A stretch of 53,331 nucleotides of DNA from an uncultured Lachnospiraceae bacterium (GCA_910588955.1 CAJURQ010000023.1:1-53331); one strand, 5' to 3'; counted from the stretch's first letter, positions 1-8,230 are shown. Translations and numbers: made by a program. The notes: generated from the sequence alone by a model not told the origin.

Positions 1-67
1 CAGGTCATGTAGAATTTACCGTTTCATATGGAAGTTAGTTTTACAATTCAGGTTTCGTAAAATTTTT

Positions 68-2797
68 TTATTCATCCAGCTCTTCCCAGCGGGGTTCCTC
101 CCAGTTTGTGTCGCTGCTGACCGCAAAATGGAGGAAGGGACCGGTGGCTGTACCCGTTTTTCCCACTGTTGCAATTTTATCTTCCCGCGCCACCTGCTGT
201 CCCTTTTCCACCTCTATCGTCTTACAATGCGCATAATATGTCATCTGACCGCTCTGCTCATGCCAGAGCACCACATAATTTCCGTTCACCGTGTCAAATC
301 CCGTCATACAGACCATGCCGTCTGCGACAGCAAGGATATCCGCCCCCTCCGGCGCCGCCATGTCCACACCCGTGTGTGTCCTGACCTCACCTGTAACGGG
401 ATGTGTCCTCTCGCCGTACCCGTCTGAAATTCTGAAAAAATCCGGGCAGGGATTGCTGAATGTAATCTCCAGATCATGGTGCGCCTGTGCCCCGTCCGTC
501 AGCGGTTTCTCTAGATCGTCCCGTCCCGCTCCCGCGGCGGCATCTGCCAGATGTCCTGCCACCGCATCCTCATTTTCCGACCAGCTCTCAAGCTCCGAAA
601 GCTCCTTCTCCTGCAAGGGCATATTCGCCACATAAGTTTCGTCAATCCTCGGGCGTTCCAGCCTAAACCCGGATGCGCTCTCTTCATCCTCCACGACCTG
701 TACCGTCAAAAGCGGCAGACCATCAAACCACAGCCCCTCAACGCCCGCAAACTTAAGTCCCGCCGTCAGATACACAGCCGTCCCTTCCAGCGTCTCCTTC
801 TCCGGATCGTCCAGCGTAAAACAGACCGCATCAGATACTATCTGCACGTCCTCCGTCTCCCAGTCACGGTAAGCGGAAATATCGATGGCGCCCAGATACA
901 TATCCCCGTCATAGGTCACATCAACCTCCGCCGCCTCCCGGTTCACATCAAAGGTCAAATGTTCCTTCGCCCATGCAAGGCAGTCCTCCTCCGTGAGCGT
1001 CTTCAGATCGAGCGTGCCGTTATCGTGGCGGTAGCCGCTGTAAAGCCGCCATATTTCCGTAGTGCCGCTCTCCTCGGCGAGAAGCTTCCAGACAAATCTT
1101 TTGGGCGCTCTGTTTTCCGCGTACTCCAATATGCGGATATTTTCGCTTATTCCGTTTAAGTAGGAGGCGCACCACGGGATATCAAGGGTAGTCTCATCCT
1201 GCCCAATCCGCAGCTTCAATCCCCGGAATCCAAACTCTTCCGTATAGAGACCATAGAGGTAAATCATTCCCCCATCCTCCCTGCAGAGCAGATACCAGCC
1301 GTCCTCCGGTTCTTCGCCGCCTTTTCCCTCCTTCCAGTCATAATAGGACTGTATGTCAAATTCCCGATTATCATTTTCCTCCATCGCGCCATATTCACTC
1401 AGCTTATACCGAAATACCGCCCATTCCGCCTCCTGCGAGGCGTTCTTCTCCACTTCTCTGACCTGTACTTCCGCCAGTTCCGCGTTTTTCACGGCTTCCT
1501 CGTACTCTTTCTGAATGCGGGCAAACTCCTCATTAAGCTGCTGTCTGTTCTGTTCGCCAGAAACCGCGGCGGCATCTTCTTCGTCCGATCCGCCCCCATC
1601 AGTCCCTGCTGCGCTCTGCTCTCCATTCTCTCCCGACAAGTTCGCGCCTTCCCGATCCGCCCCCGTAAAGGCGCAGCCGCAGACTAGAACGACCGCCGCG
1701 AGAACCGCCGCCAAAGCTGGTCCTCTCGTCCGGCTTTTCTTCGCAAGCGCCGCAATCCGCTCCCTGACGCTCCGCTCTCCGCCCTCCGTCATAAAGGTCA
1801 TGCCCGGGCATTTCTCCCTGCCGCCCGCGCTCTCCAGCAGCGCCAGAAGGGTCCTGCCGTAATCGAACCGGCTCGACTCCCCAAGCAGCTTCACCGCCGC
1901 CTCGTCGCATGCCAGTTCGCTGTCCTGTCTCGCCGCGTAAGCCGCCGCCCAGACGAAGGGGTCAAACCAGTAGACCGCCGCCAACACACAGCGCAGGAAA
2001 GCCCACAGCCCGTCCCAATGCAGCGCGTGGCAGTATTCGTGTGCCAAAATATGCGAAAGGTTCCCTTCCTGCACGGATGTCCCTTCACTCATATAAATAT
2101 GCCGCCCGGCAAGACAGGGACCGGGCAGTCCCTTCACCTGATACACCTTCATTCCGCGTCGGGCGAACCTCTCCGCAAATTCTTCCGGAACCGCATCCGC
2201 GGGAAACATCTCGCGATTCCTGCGCAGATAGGCAAGAAACCGCCATTCCAAAGCAGCCATATAGCCGCCTACCGCCAAAAAGCCCACAAGCCAGACCACT
2301 CCCAGTATGCCGGACACGGGAATCCCGCCAGCCCGCAAAGCCGACGTCTTCCCAGACACACCTTCCCTCTCCTGTGCACCATCCTCCACCGCCACTGCCT
2401 GCTTTTTCACCGCTGTTTCTCCCTGCACAGCTGCGGGCATGAATCCGTCTTCTTTGCTCCGCCCGTCCGCCGTTTCCGCGTCCGTATTCCCCTCACCGAT
2501 AACCAATTTGCCCGTCTCATCGGCGGGTGTCAAATCCCGCCCGTCACCCGCAGACTGCCGCGAACCAATCCCTTTCCCCACAGAGAGCATCTGCGCATTG
2601 TCCCGCACCGTCTCCGGCAGCAGATTCATCACGCTGAACGCGCTTGTTCCAAAGGACACCGGAACAAGCAGCCTGACTGCCACCAAAAGCCAGAGGGCAT
2701 AGCGGAGCCGCATACTGATCTTTCCCACGGTCAGTTTTCGCAAAAGAAAAATTCCCAAAATCAAAACCGTTGACGTCACCAATAATTCCAGCATCAT
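68..2797 (-). CDS. BlaR1-like M56 membrane metalloprotease fused to a C-terminal M23 (LytM) domain
   Basis: The 909-residue protein is a likely signal-transducing membrane protease paired with the BlaI-type repressor just upstream. Visible layout: two N-terminal membrane segments (about residues 3-20 and 32-48), a long polar extracytoplasmic loop (50-155), a third segment (163-183), a cytoplasmic M56 domain with HEYCH at 253-257 and a downstream DSELACDEA motif (about 292-300), and a fourth segment (360-377). A large outer region follows, ending in an M23 peptidase fold (793-909). BlaR1/MecR1 normally carry a penicillin-binding sensor here, so the M23 domain replaces it. The M23 zinc ligands H808, D812 and H890 and the YAH histidine (857) are present. 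The usual HxH reads FLH, so one catalytic histidine is Phe888. The gene overlaps the repressor gene by 4 bases. The wall-sensing role is inferred. Confidence 0.9.
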   Translation of the reverse strand: MMLELLVTSTVLILGIFLLRKLTVGKISMRLRYALWLLVAVRLLVPVSFGTSAFSVMNLLPETVRDNAQMLSVGKGIGSRQSAGDGRDLTPADETGKLVIGEGNTDAETADGRSKEDGFMPAAVQGETAVKKQAVAVEDGAQEREGVSGKTSALRAGGIPVSGILGVVWLVGFLAVGGYMAALEWRFLAYLRRNREMFPADAVPEEFAERFARRGMKVYQVKGLPGPCLAGRHIYMSEGTSVQEGNLSHILAHEYCHALHWDGLWAFLRCVLAAVYWFDPFVWAAAYAARQDSELACDEAAVKLLGESSRFDYGRTLLALLESAGGREKCPGMTFMTEGGERSVRERIAALAKKSRTRGPALAAVLAAVVLVCGCAFTGADREGANLSGENGEQSAAGTDGGGSDEEDAAAVSGEQNRQQLNEEFARIQKEYEEAVKNAELAEVQVREVEKNASQEAEWAVFRYKLSEYGAMEENDNREFDIQSYYDWKEGKGGEEPEDGWYLLCREDGGMIYLYGLYTEEFGFRGLKLRIGQDETTLDIPWCASYLNGISENIRILEYAENRAPKRFVWKLLAEESGTTEIWRLYSGYRHDNGTLDLKTLTEEDCLAWAKEHLTFDVNREAAEVDVTYDGDMYLGAIDISAYRDWETEDVQIVSDAVCFTLDDPEKETLEGTAVYLTAGLKFAGVEGLWFDGLPLLTVQVVEDEESASGFRLERPRIDETYVANMPLQEKELSELESWSENEDAVAGHLADAAAGAGRDDLEKPLTDGAQAHHDLEITFSNPCPDFFRISDGYGERTHPVTGEVRTHTGVDMAAPEGADILAVADGMVCMTGFDTVNGNYVVLWHEQSGQMTYYAHCKTIEVEKGQQVAREDKIATVGKTGTATGPFLHFAVSSDTNWEEPRWEELDE

Positions 2798-3216
2798 CTC
2801 CGCTCACCTTCCTCTCCCGAAACATCTGACGTCTCCTCCGCGCTTTGCTGCGCCTCCTCAGCACGTTTCAAAATCTCATAAAGTTCCGCGATCTCCGTCC
2901 CGGAAAGCGCCTTCTGCTCCACCATGGTGTTCAGCATCAGTCCCATCCTGCCGTCAAAGACCCGCTCCAAAAATTCCTCCGTCTCTAGCAGCGCCGCCTC
3001 GCGTCTTTCAATCTTCGGATAGTAAAGCTTCGCCCGCTCCCCCGCCTCATAATAGACGGCGCCCTTATCCTCCATCCGCTTTAAAAATGTCATAATCGTA
3101 TGTTTCGTCCAGCCCGTCGTCTCCTGAAAACAGCGGGTCAGCCGGGTAATCGTCTGCGGCGCCTCCTCCCACAGCACATTCATCACTTTCCATTCCGCCT
3201 CTGATAATCTGACCAT
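2794..3216 (-). CDS. BlaI/MecI-family transcriptional repressor
   Basis: A 140-residue winged-helix repressor. The LSEAEWKVMNVLWEE start, the TRCFQETTGWTKHTIMTFLKRMEDKG recognition region and the later EERAKLYYP stretch are typical of BlaI/MecI proteins, which bind DNA as dimers and are inactivated by cleavage through the partner M56 protease. I chose the ATG at 3216 because AAAGAGG lies 6 bases upstream and the protein then begins MVRLSEAEW as in the family; an in-frame start at 3261 is possible but less well placed. It is cotranscribed with the M56-M23 gene, with a 4-base overlap. A promoter inside a long inverted repeat lies about 150 bases upstream, consistent with autorepression. Confidence 0.9.
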   Translation of the reverse strand: MVRLSEAEWKVMNVLWEEAPQTITRLTRCFQETTGWTKHTIMTFLKRMEDKGAVYYEAGERAKLYYPKIERREAALLETEEFLERVFDGRMGLMLNTMVEQKALSGTEIAELYEILKRAEEAQQSAEETSDVSGEEGERR

Positions 3217-3333
3217 ATGTATCCTCTTTCCCTTTCCAGTCCGAACCATGCTCTGTCTCAACGTAAGCGTGAAAGCATTCCTTCCGCTTCATAGCACGCC
3301 CAAACCACTATCATCCAAACTGCCGCATCATAT

Positions 3334-3396
3334 AGGTTGACACTTGCCTACCATTTGTATTTTCAGCATAGCACTTTGGTAGTCATCTGTCAACCT
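3334..3396 (-). promoter_or_regulatory. Promoter and inverted repeat controlling the blaI-M56 operon
   Basis: On the minus strand TTGACA (3388-3393) and TATGCT (3365-3370) are separated by exactly 17 bases, a near-consensus sigma-A promoter. The whole element is an inverted repeat with 20-base arms (3334-3353 and 3377-3396) matching at 17 of 20 positions, so the plus strand also has a TTGACA but only a poor -10. The CTACCA half-sites inside the arms are plausible BlaI operator halves. Binding by BlaI is inferred. Bases 3217-3333 hold only the leader. Confidence 0.7.
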
Positions 3397-3562
3397 TTAT
3401 TTTTGCTTCCGTCTATTTCTTCCTCCCGCTGTCTGTACTCTGTTTTTGTACTATTATCTGTTTTTATCGCTGTGCCGTATCTTTTGTCGTGCATTTTGTA
3501 TTTTTTATGTATTTTTTTAGACTACTTTCTTTCTTTTTATTAAAAAAACTGCTAAAATAGGG

Positions 3563-3589
3563 TTAAGTAAAAAGGATTCATGCCGATAT
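3563..3589 (+). promoter_or_regulatory. Sigma-D (FliA)-like promoter
   Basis: TTAAGTAA (3563-3570), an 11-base spacer and GCCGATAT (3582-3589) match the flagellar sigma consensus TAAAGTTT-N11-GCCGATAA at 6 of 8 and 7 of 8 positions. A TGCTAAAAT extended -10 lies just upstream and could be a sigma-A alternative. The only gene it can serve is the small ORF starting at 3706. Apart from this, bases 3397-3670 show no gene. Confidence 0.5.
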
Positions 3590-3705
3590 CCTTAACAGAA
3601 CAAGGAGTTCGCTGTGCAACAAAGTATCGATACGCACAAATATGAATCCAAGGAGGGATCAGCGCAATCTATGCAAATGAATGGTATTATAAGGTTGACG
3701 CGGTT

Positions 3706-3921
3706 ATGGCGGTCACCCCGTTAAAGAAGACAGCTTCTGAAGACAAAAATCGCCAGTCCAAGCAGAACCCGTCCAAAACCTTCGCAAAAAAGTTCTTTTC
3801 CGAAGTATTAGACGAGGCATTTGAGAAGGAGCAGAATCGAAATATCGAAATTCGCACGAACGGATACACGAGAAATGCCCTTCCTTTTCAGAATTTTGTG
3901 AATTTACGGGAATATTCTTAG
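3706..3921 (+). CDS. Small hypothetical protein, possibly a frameshifted flagellar-associated gene
   Basis: A 71-residue charged, cysteine-free ORF of unknown family (VTPLKKTASEDKNRQSK...). The ATG at 3706 has no ribosome site, but the same frame stays open back to about 3645. A strong AAGGAGGG (3650-3657) lies 13 bases before an ATG at 3671 in another frame, encoding MQMNGI before running off. Joining MQMNGI to YYKVDAVMAVTP would give a natural-looking N-terminus, so a one- or two-base indel near 3685 is plausible. The upstream sigma-D-like promoter and downstream terminator suggest a real transcription unit. It may be a decayed gene. Confidence 0.45.
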   Translation: MAVTPLKKTASEDKNRQSKQNPSKTFAKKFFSEVLDEAFEKEQNRNIEIRTNGYTRNALPFQNFVNLREYS

Positions 3922-3940
3922 AATTGCAAAAAATACGAAA

Positions 3941-3988
3941 GAAATCAGAAACCTCAGCGCGTCCGTACTGAGGTTTCTGATTTCTTAT
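3941..3988 (+). terminator. Terminator hairpin after the small ORF
   Basis: Perfect 17-base inverted repeat, 3941-3957 pairing with 3968-3984, with a 10-base loop. It lies 20 bases after the stop codon at 3919-3921. The T-tract is short, so it may act in both directions. Confidence 0.75.
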
Positions 3989-4138
3989 ATACGCAGTCGC
4001 TTGCTTTTCTTTTGCACGTTGTCAGACTCGCAAACCCGCGCTCCGCGCTCTCTGTCCGATTCCATCGGACGTTTGCTCGTTGATGGTGCAAGAAAAACAA
4101 ATGCCTGCTACGCAGTCGCTTGTTTTTCTTTTGCACCT
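3985..4138. repeat. Nested-palindrome intergenic element with 28-base direct repeats
   Basis: A 28-base sequence beginning TACGCAGTCGCTTG occurs near 3990 and again near 4110 with one mismatch. Between them lie short palindromes, including GTCCGATTCCATCGGAC and CGCGCTCCGCGC. The last part (about 4085-4138) folds as GGTGCAAGAAAAACAA against TTGTTTTTCTTTTGCACC and can terminate the Rrf2 gene, whose stop is at 4140. It resembles the other palindrome-rich intergenic blocks near 8.5, 35.2 and 46.8 kb in design rather than in sequence. Confidence 0.6.
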
Positions 4139-4139
4139 A

Positions 4140-4574
4140 TCAGATGATGTAGTTCCCGCTCTTCTCCTCGTGCCACTCTACGAGATCAGCCAGCGTCACG
4201 CGATCCACCACGTCGCTGACCGCCTGATTCAACATCTGCCAGAGACGCAGCGTGACACAGCTCTCCTGCCTTTCGCACGCGTTGACTTCATCTTCCAAGC
4301 ATGCCACCGGGGCAAGCGAACCTTCCGTCAGGCGCAGAATCATGCCTACCGTATACTGCGCCGGGTCTTTCATCAGATGATACCCGCCCTGCGGTCCTCT
4401 GATACTCTTCACATACCCTGCCTTATTCAATATGGAGATAATCTGTTCCAGATACTTTTCCGAAATTTCCTGTCTTGCCGCGATGTCCCGGATTCTGACC
4501 GGGTCGCCGGTATCATAAACTGCCAGATCCAGCATCAGTCTAAGCGCATACCTGCCCTTTGTGGAAATTTTCAT
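4140..4574 (-). CDS. Rrf2-family transcriptional regulator with Fe-S-type cysteines
   Basis: A 144-residue Rrf2/IscR-like regulator. It starts MKISTKGRYALRLMLDLA, has the winged helix with the EISEKYLEQIISILNKAGYVKSIRGPQGGYHL recognition region, and carries three cysteines spaced C-X7-C-X5-C in the region that binds a cluster in IscR-type members. The start at 4574 follows AAAGGAG at good spacing; an upstream in-frame start at 4598 is less likely. No iscS or nifU gene is adjacent, so its targets lie elsewhere or it is a redox or cysteine sensor. The family is clear and the ligand is not. Confidence 0.9.
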   Translation of the reverse strand: MKISTKGRYALRLMLDLAVYDTGDPVRIRDIAARQEISEKYLEQIISILNKAGYVKSIRGPQGGYHLMKDPAQYTVGMILRLTEGSLAPVACLEDEVNACERQESCVTLRLWQMLNQAVSDVVDRVTLADLVEWHEEKSGNYII

Positions 4575-4700
4575 CCCTGCTCTCCTTTCCTGTCTCAATC
4601 AGTCGCCGTTCAGATTCTTCTATATTCCTATCGTGTTAATATGCTTTTATAGTAAAGTTATACCCGAAAAGGAGCGTCCTGTCAAGAAACACCGGCTCCG

Positions 4701-5555
4701 TCACTCCTTCTCCATCCCGGGAAGGCTGCCGAACTTGTCAATGGCGCGGTCGATCTTTTCCAGATCAATCCGCAGCCGCCCCTCGTAAAGCTGCACGCCT
4801 GCCTCCCCCTTTAGCGGATAGATCTGGGGGATCGCGTCCTCCTCGGCGAGATAGACAATCAGGATTCTCTTATCCGTATCGATCGCCCAGTATTCCTTCA
4901 CCCCCGCCTCCATATACTTCATCAGTTTCAGCGTGATATCCCTCTTCCGCGTGGACTTGGAGAGCACCTCCAGCACAAAATCGGGCGCGCCGTAAATGCC
5001 GAAATGCTTCACCTTTTTCGGGTCACAGACAATGATCACATCCGGCTGTATCATCGTCTTTACGCTTCGGTCAAGCTGCACGTTGATGGGCGATATGAAA
5101 GGGATGCAGTCCCTGTCGTTGTCCTCGATAAATTCTGAAATCCACCTGTAAACCATACCCGCAATATACTGATGCAGCGTCGAGGGCGCCGCCATGTCAT
5201 AAAAAATGCCGTCGATCAGCTCCACCCGCCTGTCGTCGGGCAGGGCGTAATAGTCCTGCAGCGTGAACTCCCCCTGCTCCACATAAATGCGCTCCGCGCC
5301 GAAAACCCGCGGCTGGTTGAGCGTCCACGGCTGCGAATCCATCTGGTAGGTGTACGCCTTACCGGGGTAAAGCTTTTCATCCCCGAGCAGCACCTTCTCC
5401 AAGGCATCCAACGTGGCTTTTCTCGGGTTCGCGCTGTCCCCCCGCAGAAGCTTCTGCAGCGTCCCGATGGGCACCCCGCTGTACTCGGACAGCTTCGCCA
5501 CACTGTACCCCCGCTCCTCTTTAATCCGCAGAATGTCCGCCAGCATAAGGCTCAT
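4701..5555 (-). CDS. HTH domain fused to Uma2-family (PD-(D/E)XK-like) endonuclease domain
   Basis: A 284-residue two-domain protein. Residues 1-65 form an XRE-like helix-turn-helix (LADILRIKEERGYSVAKLSEYSGVPIGTLQKLL). Residues about 95-260 form a Uma2/DUF820 nuclease-like fold with RVELIDGIFYDMAAPSTLHQ, QPDVIIVCDPKK and PDFVLEVLSKSTRKRDITLK, which hold the acidic and lysine positions expected of a PD-(D/E)XK core. The ATG at 5555 follows GAGGAGGGG by 5 bases. It stands alone between two convergent or divergent neighbours. Uma2 proteins are widespread with mostly unknown function; the fused HTH suggests DNA-directed binding, which is inference. Confidence 0.85.
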   Translation of the reverse strand: MSLMLADILRIKEERGYSVAKLSEYSGVPIGTLQKLLRGDSANPRKATLDALEKVLLGDEKLYPGKAYTYQMDSQPWTLNQPRVFGAERIYVEQGEFTLQDYYALPDDRRVELIDGIFYDMAAPSTLHQYIAGMVYRWISEFIEDNDRDCIPFISPINVQLDRSVKTMIQPDVIIVCDPKKVKHFGIYGAPDFVLEVLSKSTRKRDITLKLMKYMEAGVKEYWAIDTDKRILIVYLAEEDAIPQIYPLKGEAGVQLYEGRLRIDLEKIDRAIDKFGSLPGMEKE

Positions 5556-5676
5556 ACAGTCCCCTCCTCTCATCTATGTTTTATCCTTTTTATTATTATA
5601 TATCCTTTTTTGTCACTACTCAACATTTTCTTTGTAGAAAAATTGAAAAAGCAGGACTAATTTCCCATTTTCACTA

Positions 5677-5789
5677 TTAAGAAATACCTGCCGGTGGGCG
5701 ATATATAGAATAAGAGGTGAAGTCCGAAAACCTCCCGACGGGTAAACGGATTTACAGGATAACCAGTTAAAGCTAAGGAGGGCAAAAAA
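5677..5789 (+). promoter_or_regulatory. Promoter and leader of the DUF6033-like gene
   Basis: TTAAGAAA (5677-5684) and GGCGATAT (5697-5704) separated by 12 bases weakly resemble a flagellar sigma promoter. The roughly 85-base leader that follows contains a short hairpin (AGGTGAAGTCCGAAAACCT), several GGA motifs and an AAGGAGG ribosome site, reminiscent of CsrA-controlled flagellin leaders. Both assignments are tentative. Confidence 0.35.
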
Positions 5790-6518
5790 ATGAACAACAT
5801 GAACGGTGTCAGCAGCTACAATGCAATGCAGAGGAATATCTACAATTCCACAACGCAGAGTAGAAAAACCGCTAAGGCTGACGAGAAGAAAACCGACGAA
5901 ACCAAAAAGACAAACAGCAATTCCGTACAGTTGAGCGACAAGGCAAAGGCTCTTTTGCAGGAATTGAAGAAAACTTACAACAATGCGGATATCTACGTTG
6001 CTGAATATGAAACCGAGGAGGAAGCAGCAGAATACCTCTCCCGCGGTTCCAAGGATTTCAGCGTACTGATCGATCCCGAAGAGCTGGAGCGGATGGCAAA
6101 CGACGAAGAGGTGAAGAAAAAGAACCTCAACCTTTTAGACGAGTCTCTCGGCAAGCTCAGCGAGATGAAGGAAGATTTAAAGGAAACCGGTCGCGAGGAC
6201 GAGGTGGTAACTCTCGGCGTAACCATCGGCAAGGACGGTCAGGTATCTTACTTTGCGGAGCTTGAAAAGTCCGGCGAGCGCACAAAGGAATTTGTTGATA
6301 AAATGCTCGAAGACAAGAAGGAAGCCGCTAAGGAAGCTGAGGCTGAGAAGAACGGTAAGGCGCAGGACAAATACAACTATGAGCACAGCAAGCGCGCTAC
6401 CGTCTCCGCAAACAGCGTAGAAGATTTGCTCGAACAGATCAAAAACTTTAACTGGGACAATGTAAAGGAAGAGACATCGATTCCCATGCCCGGGAAGAAT
6501 TTCGATTTCACCGTCTAA
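5790..6518 (+). CDS. DUF6033-like protein, probably motility-associated or secreted
   Basis: A 242-residue, highly charged, cysteine-free protein starting MNNMNGVSSYNAMQRNIYN with SVQLSDKAKALLQELKKTYNNADIYVAEYETEEEAAEYLSRGSKDFSVLIDPEEL. The layout (short Asn/Ser-rich head, Lys/Glu-rich linker, compact alpha/beta core) recalls DUF6033 proteins of Lachnospiraceae; I name the family from memory, not a search. AAGGAGGG lies 7 bases before the ATG. There is no signal peptide or membrane segment. A weak flagellar-sigma-like promoter, a strong terminator and the isolated position suggest a monocistronic unit. Function unknown. Confidence 0.8.
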   Translation: MNNMNGVSSYNAMQRNIYNSTTQSRKTAKADEKKTDETKKTNSNSVQLSDKAKALLQELKKTYNNADIYVAEYETEEEAAEYLSRGSKDFSVLIDPEELERMANDEEVKKKNLNLLDESLGKLSEMKEDLKETGREDEVVTLGVTIGKDGQVSYFAELEKSGERTKEFVDKMLEDKKEAAKEAEAEKNGKAQDKYNYEHSKRATVSANSVEDLLEQIKNFNWDNVKEETSIPMPGKNFDFTV

Positions 6519-6524
6519 AACAAA

Positions 6525-6566
6525 AGGACCGCTCTCTGGCGATAACGCGGAGGGCGGTCCTTTTTT
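6525..6566 (+). terminator. Rho-independent terminator
   Basis: AGGACCGCTCTC pairs imperfectly with GGAGGGCGGTCCT and is followed by a T-run ending at 6566. It lies 7 bases after the DUF6033-like stop and could also serve the converging acyl-ligase operon. Confidence 0.85.
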
Positions 6567-6583
6567 GCCTTATAAAAAGCTTT

Positions 6584-8134
6584 TTAAAATCTCTTAATCT
6601 TCTTTGTGGTATTCTTCTCAAATTCCGTGTCGCGCAGCTTCACGCTCACCACGCGTTTATATAGAGGCGCTTTCTCATTGTAATCATCCACAATCTTACG
6701 AATCTCTCCCTCCACATCCTTGATCTTCTTCTTGGATGCGTATTCCAGATCAGGGAAAATCTCCGCCTCGATCACGCCGTCCTTCTCTCTCACCAAAACT
6801 TCCTGCACAAGACGCGCCGCGCCGATCTTATTCTCCAGTTCCTCCGGAGAGACGTTCTCGCCGTTCGGCGTGATGATCAGGTTCTTCTTTCTTCCCGTGA
6901 GAAATAGAAAACCGTCCTCGTCCACATAGCCGAGATCTCCCGTCCGAAGCCAGCCGTCCACAAGGGTTTCCGCCGTCTCCTCGGGCATCTTGTAATACCC
7001 CTGCATGACGCTCGTGCCCTTCACCCAAAGCTCCTCGTCCACCACTTTTACCTCACAGTTTGGCATACATTTGCCGATGGCTCCGTCCTTCTTATCGCCT
7101 GGACAGTTGGAGCTGATGACCGGCGCACACTCGGTCATGCCATACCCCTGCAGAATCGTGATCCCGTACTTTTCAAATCTCTTTAAGTAATCTGGATTTA
7201 AGTACGCGCCGCCGCTGCATATGGTATGGAGCTGTTTTCCGAAAACCTTCGCCTTGATGATGGGCGCGGGCAGCCAGTCCGTCTCCTCCAGCTTCTTAGC
7301 GAAAGTCTCGATCATAAGCGGCACCATAAGAATAATGTTCGGCTCAAAAAGCTTGATGTTCTTTAACACCCGCAGCAGGGAATCGTTGATACAGATCACC
7401 GACCCCAGTGAGGTTCCCTTTAAAATATCCATGCTCAGGCAGTACGCGTGATGAATCGGCAGCACCGAGAGCAGCACCATGCCCGGCTCGAAGCCCATGT
7501 CCTGCGCCGTGGCGTTCTCCGCCAGATTCCTGTGTGTCAGCATCACGCCCTTACTCTTGCCCGTGGTGCCCGAAGTGAACATAATGGTCGCCAAGTCCTC
7601 CGGCTTCGGGCTGTAGGCGTAGCCCGGCTTCTGCCCGTCAAGCAGCTCCTCAAAGAGAATCGTCCCCTCCGGCACATCCGCCTTGGCCGCCCCCGGCTCT
7701 GTGGCAATCCGGTATTTCAATTTCGGGCATTTGTCCTGCGCCATCGCCGCCACCGCCTCGCGCGCCTTGTCATAGACAAGCACCGTCGCGTCGGACCGGT
7801 CAATCAGCTCACACAGATCCTCCGCCGGCAGATTTGCGTCGAGCGGCACCGCCACACTGCCGCCGTTCACCGTGCCGTAGTAAGATACAATCCACGGATA
7901 AGAGTTATCACCCACGATCGCGATATGAGAACCCTTCTCGCCCAGCCCGTCAACAGCCGCCGAAAAACGCTCACTGTCCTCGCGGAGCTGTGTGTAAGTC
8001 TTCGCCACCACAACCGTCTCCTTTTTGCCGCTGCCCTTGTCGCGCTTTGCCTTATAGCGGATCGCGTCCTGCGGTCCGTAAGACTCGGACGCCTTGACCA
8101 AAATTTCTCTGATCGTACTGCTGAATTCGTTCAT
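6584..8134 (-). CDS. AMP-dependent acyl ligase (acyl-CoA/acyl-ACP synthetase family)
   Basis: A 516-residue ANL-superfamily enzyme that activates a carboxylic acid as an acyl-adenylate and passes it to a thiol. The P-loop motif TIMFTSGTTGKSKGVMLTH is at about 183-201, GYGMTECAPV follows in the middle, then GWLRTGDLGYVDEDGFLFLTGRKKN, and a C-terminal lysine cluster (TKKIKRF) is at the usual catalytic lysine position. It most resembles long-chain fatty acid ligases. It is the last gene of the five-gene operon, 96 bases after an acyl carrier protein, so loading of that ACP rather than CoA is the likely role. The acyl substrate cannot be read from sequence. Confidence 0.9.
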   Translation of the reverse strand: MNEFSSTIREILVKASESYGPQDAIRYKAKRDKGSGKKETVVVAKTYTQLREDSERFSAAVDGLGEKGSHIAIVGDNSYPWIVSYYGTVNGGSVAVPLDANLPAEDLCELIDRSDATVLVYDKAREAVAAMAQDKCPKLKYRIATEPGAAKADVPEGTILFEELLDGQKPGYAYSPKPEDLATIMFTSGTTGKSKGVMLTHRNLAENATAQDMGFEPGMVLLSVLPIHHAYCLSMDILKGTSLGSVICINDSLLRVLKNIKLFEPNIILMVPLMIETFAKKLEETDWLPAPIIKAKVFGKQLHTICSGGAYLNPDYLKRFEKYGITILQGYGMTECAPVISSNCPGDKKDGAIGKCMPNCEVKVVDEELWVKGTSVMQGYYKMPEETAETLVDGWLRTGDLGYVDEDGFLFLTGRKKNLIITPNGENVSPEELENKIGAARLVQEVLVREKDGVIEAEIFPDLEYASKKKIKDVEGEIRKIVDDYNEKAPLYKRVVSVKLRDTEFEKNTTKKIKRF

Positions 8135-8162
8135 ACCTTATCCTCACCCTTCTGCTCGCCGA

Positions 8163-8188
8163 CTGCCTGTCTGATTTGTGACAGGCAG
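8163..8188 (-). other. Intercistronic hairpin between ACP and acyl ligase genes
   Basis: CTGCCTGTC and GACAGGCAG form a perfect 9-base stem with an 8-base loop in the 96-base gap. There is no T-run, so mRNA processing or stability is more likely than termination. Confidence 0.5.
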
Positions 8189-8230
8189 CACATTGACACA
8201 AACTCATAATTGAAAACGCCGATCTTCAAT

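Noticed and set aside
2018..2773. Long plus-strand ORFs opposite the M56-M23 gene
   Set aside because: They are shadow frames of a GC-rich gene, rich in Pro, Arg and His, with no ribosome site or known motif.
3337..3543. A 68-codon plus-strand ORF
   Set aside because: It runs through the blaI promoter and inverted repeat, has no ribosome site and has a biased low-complexity composition.
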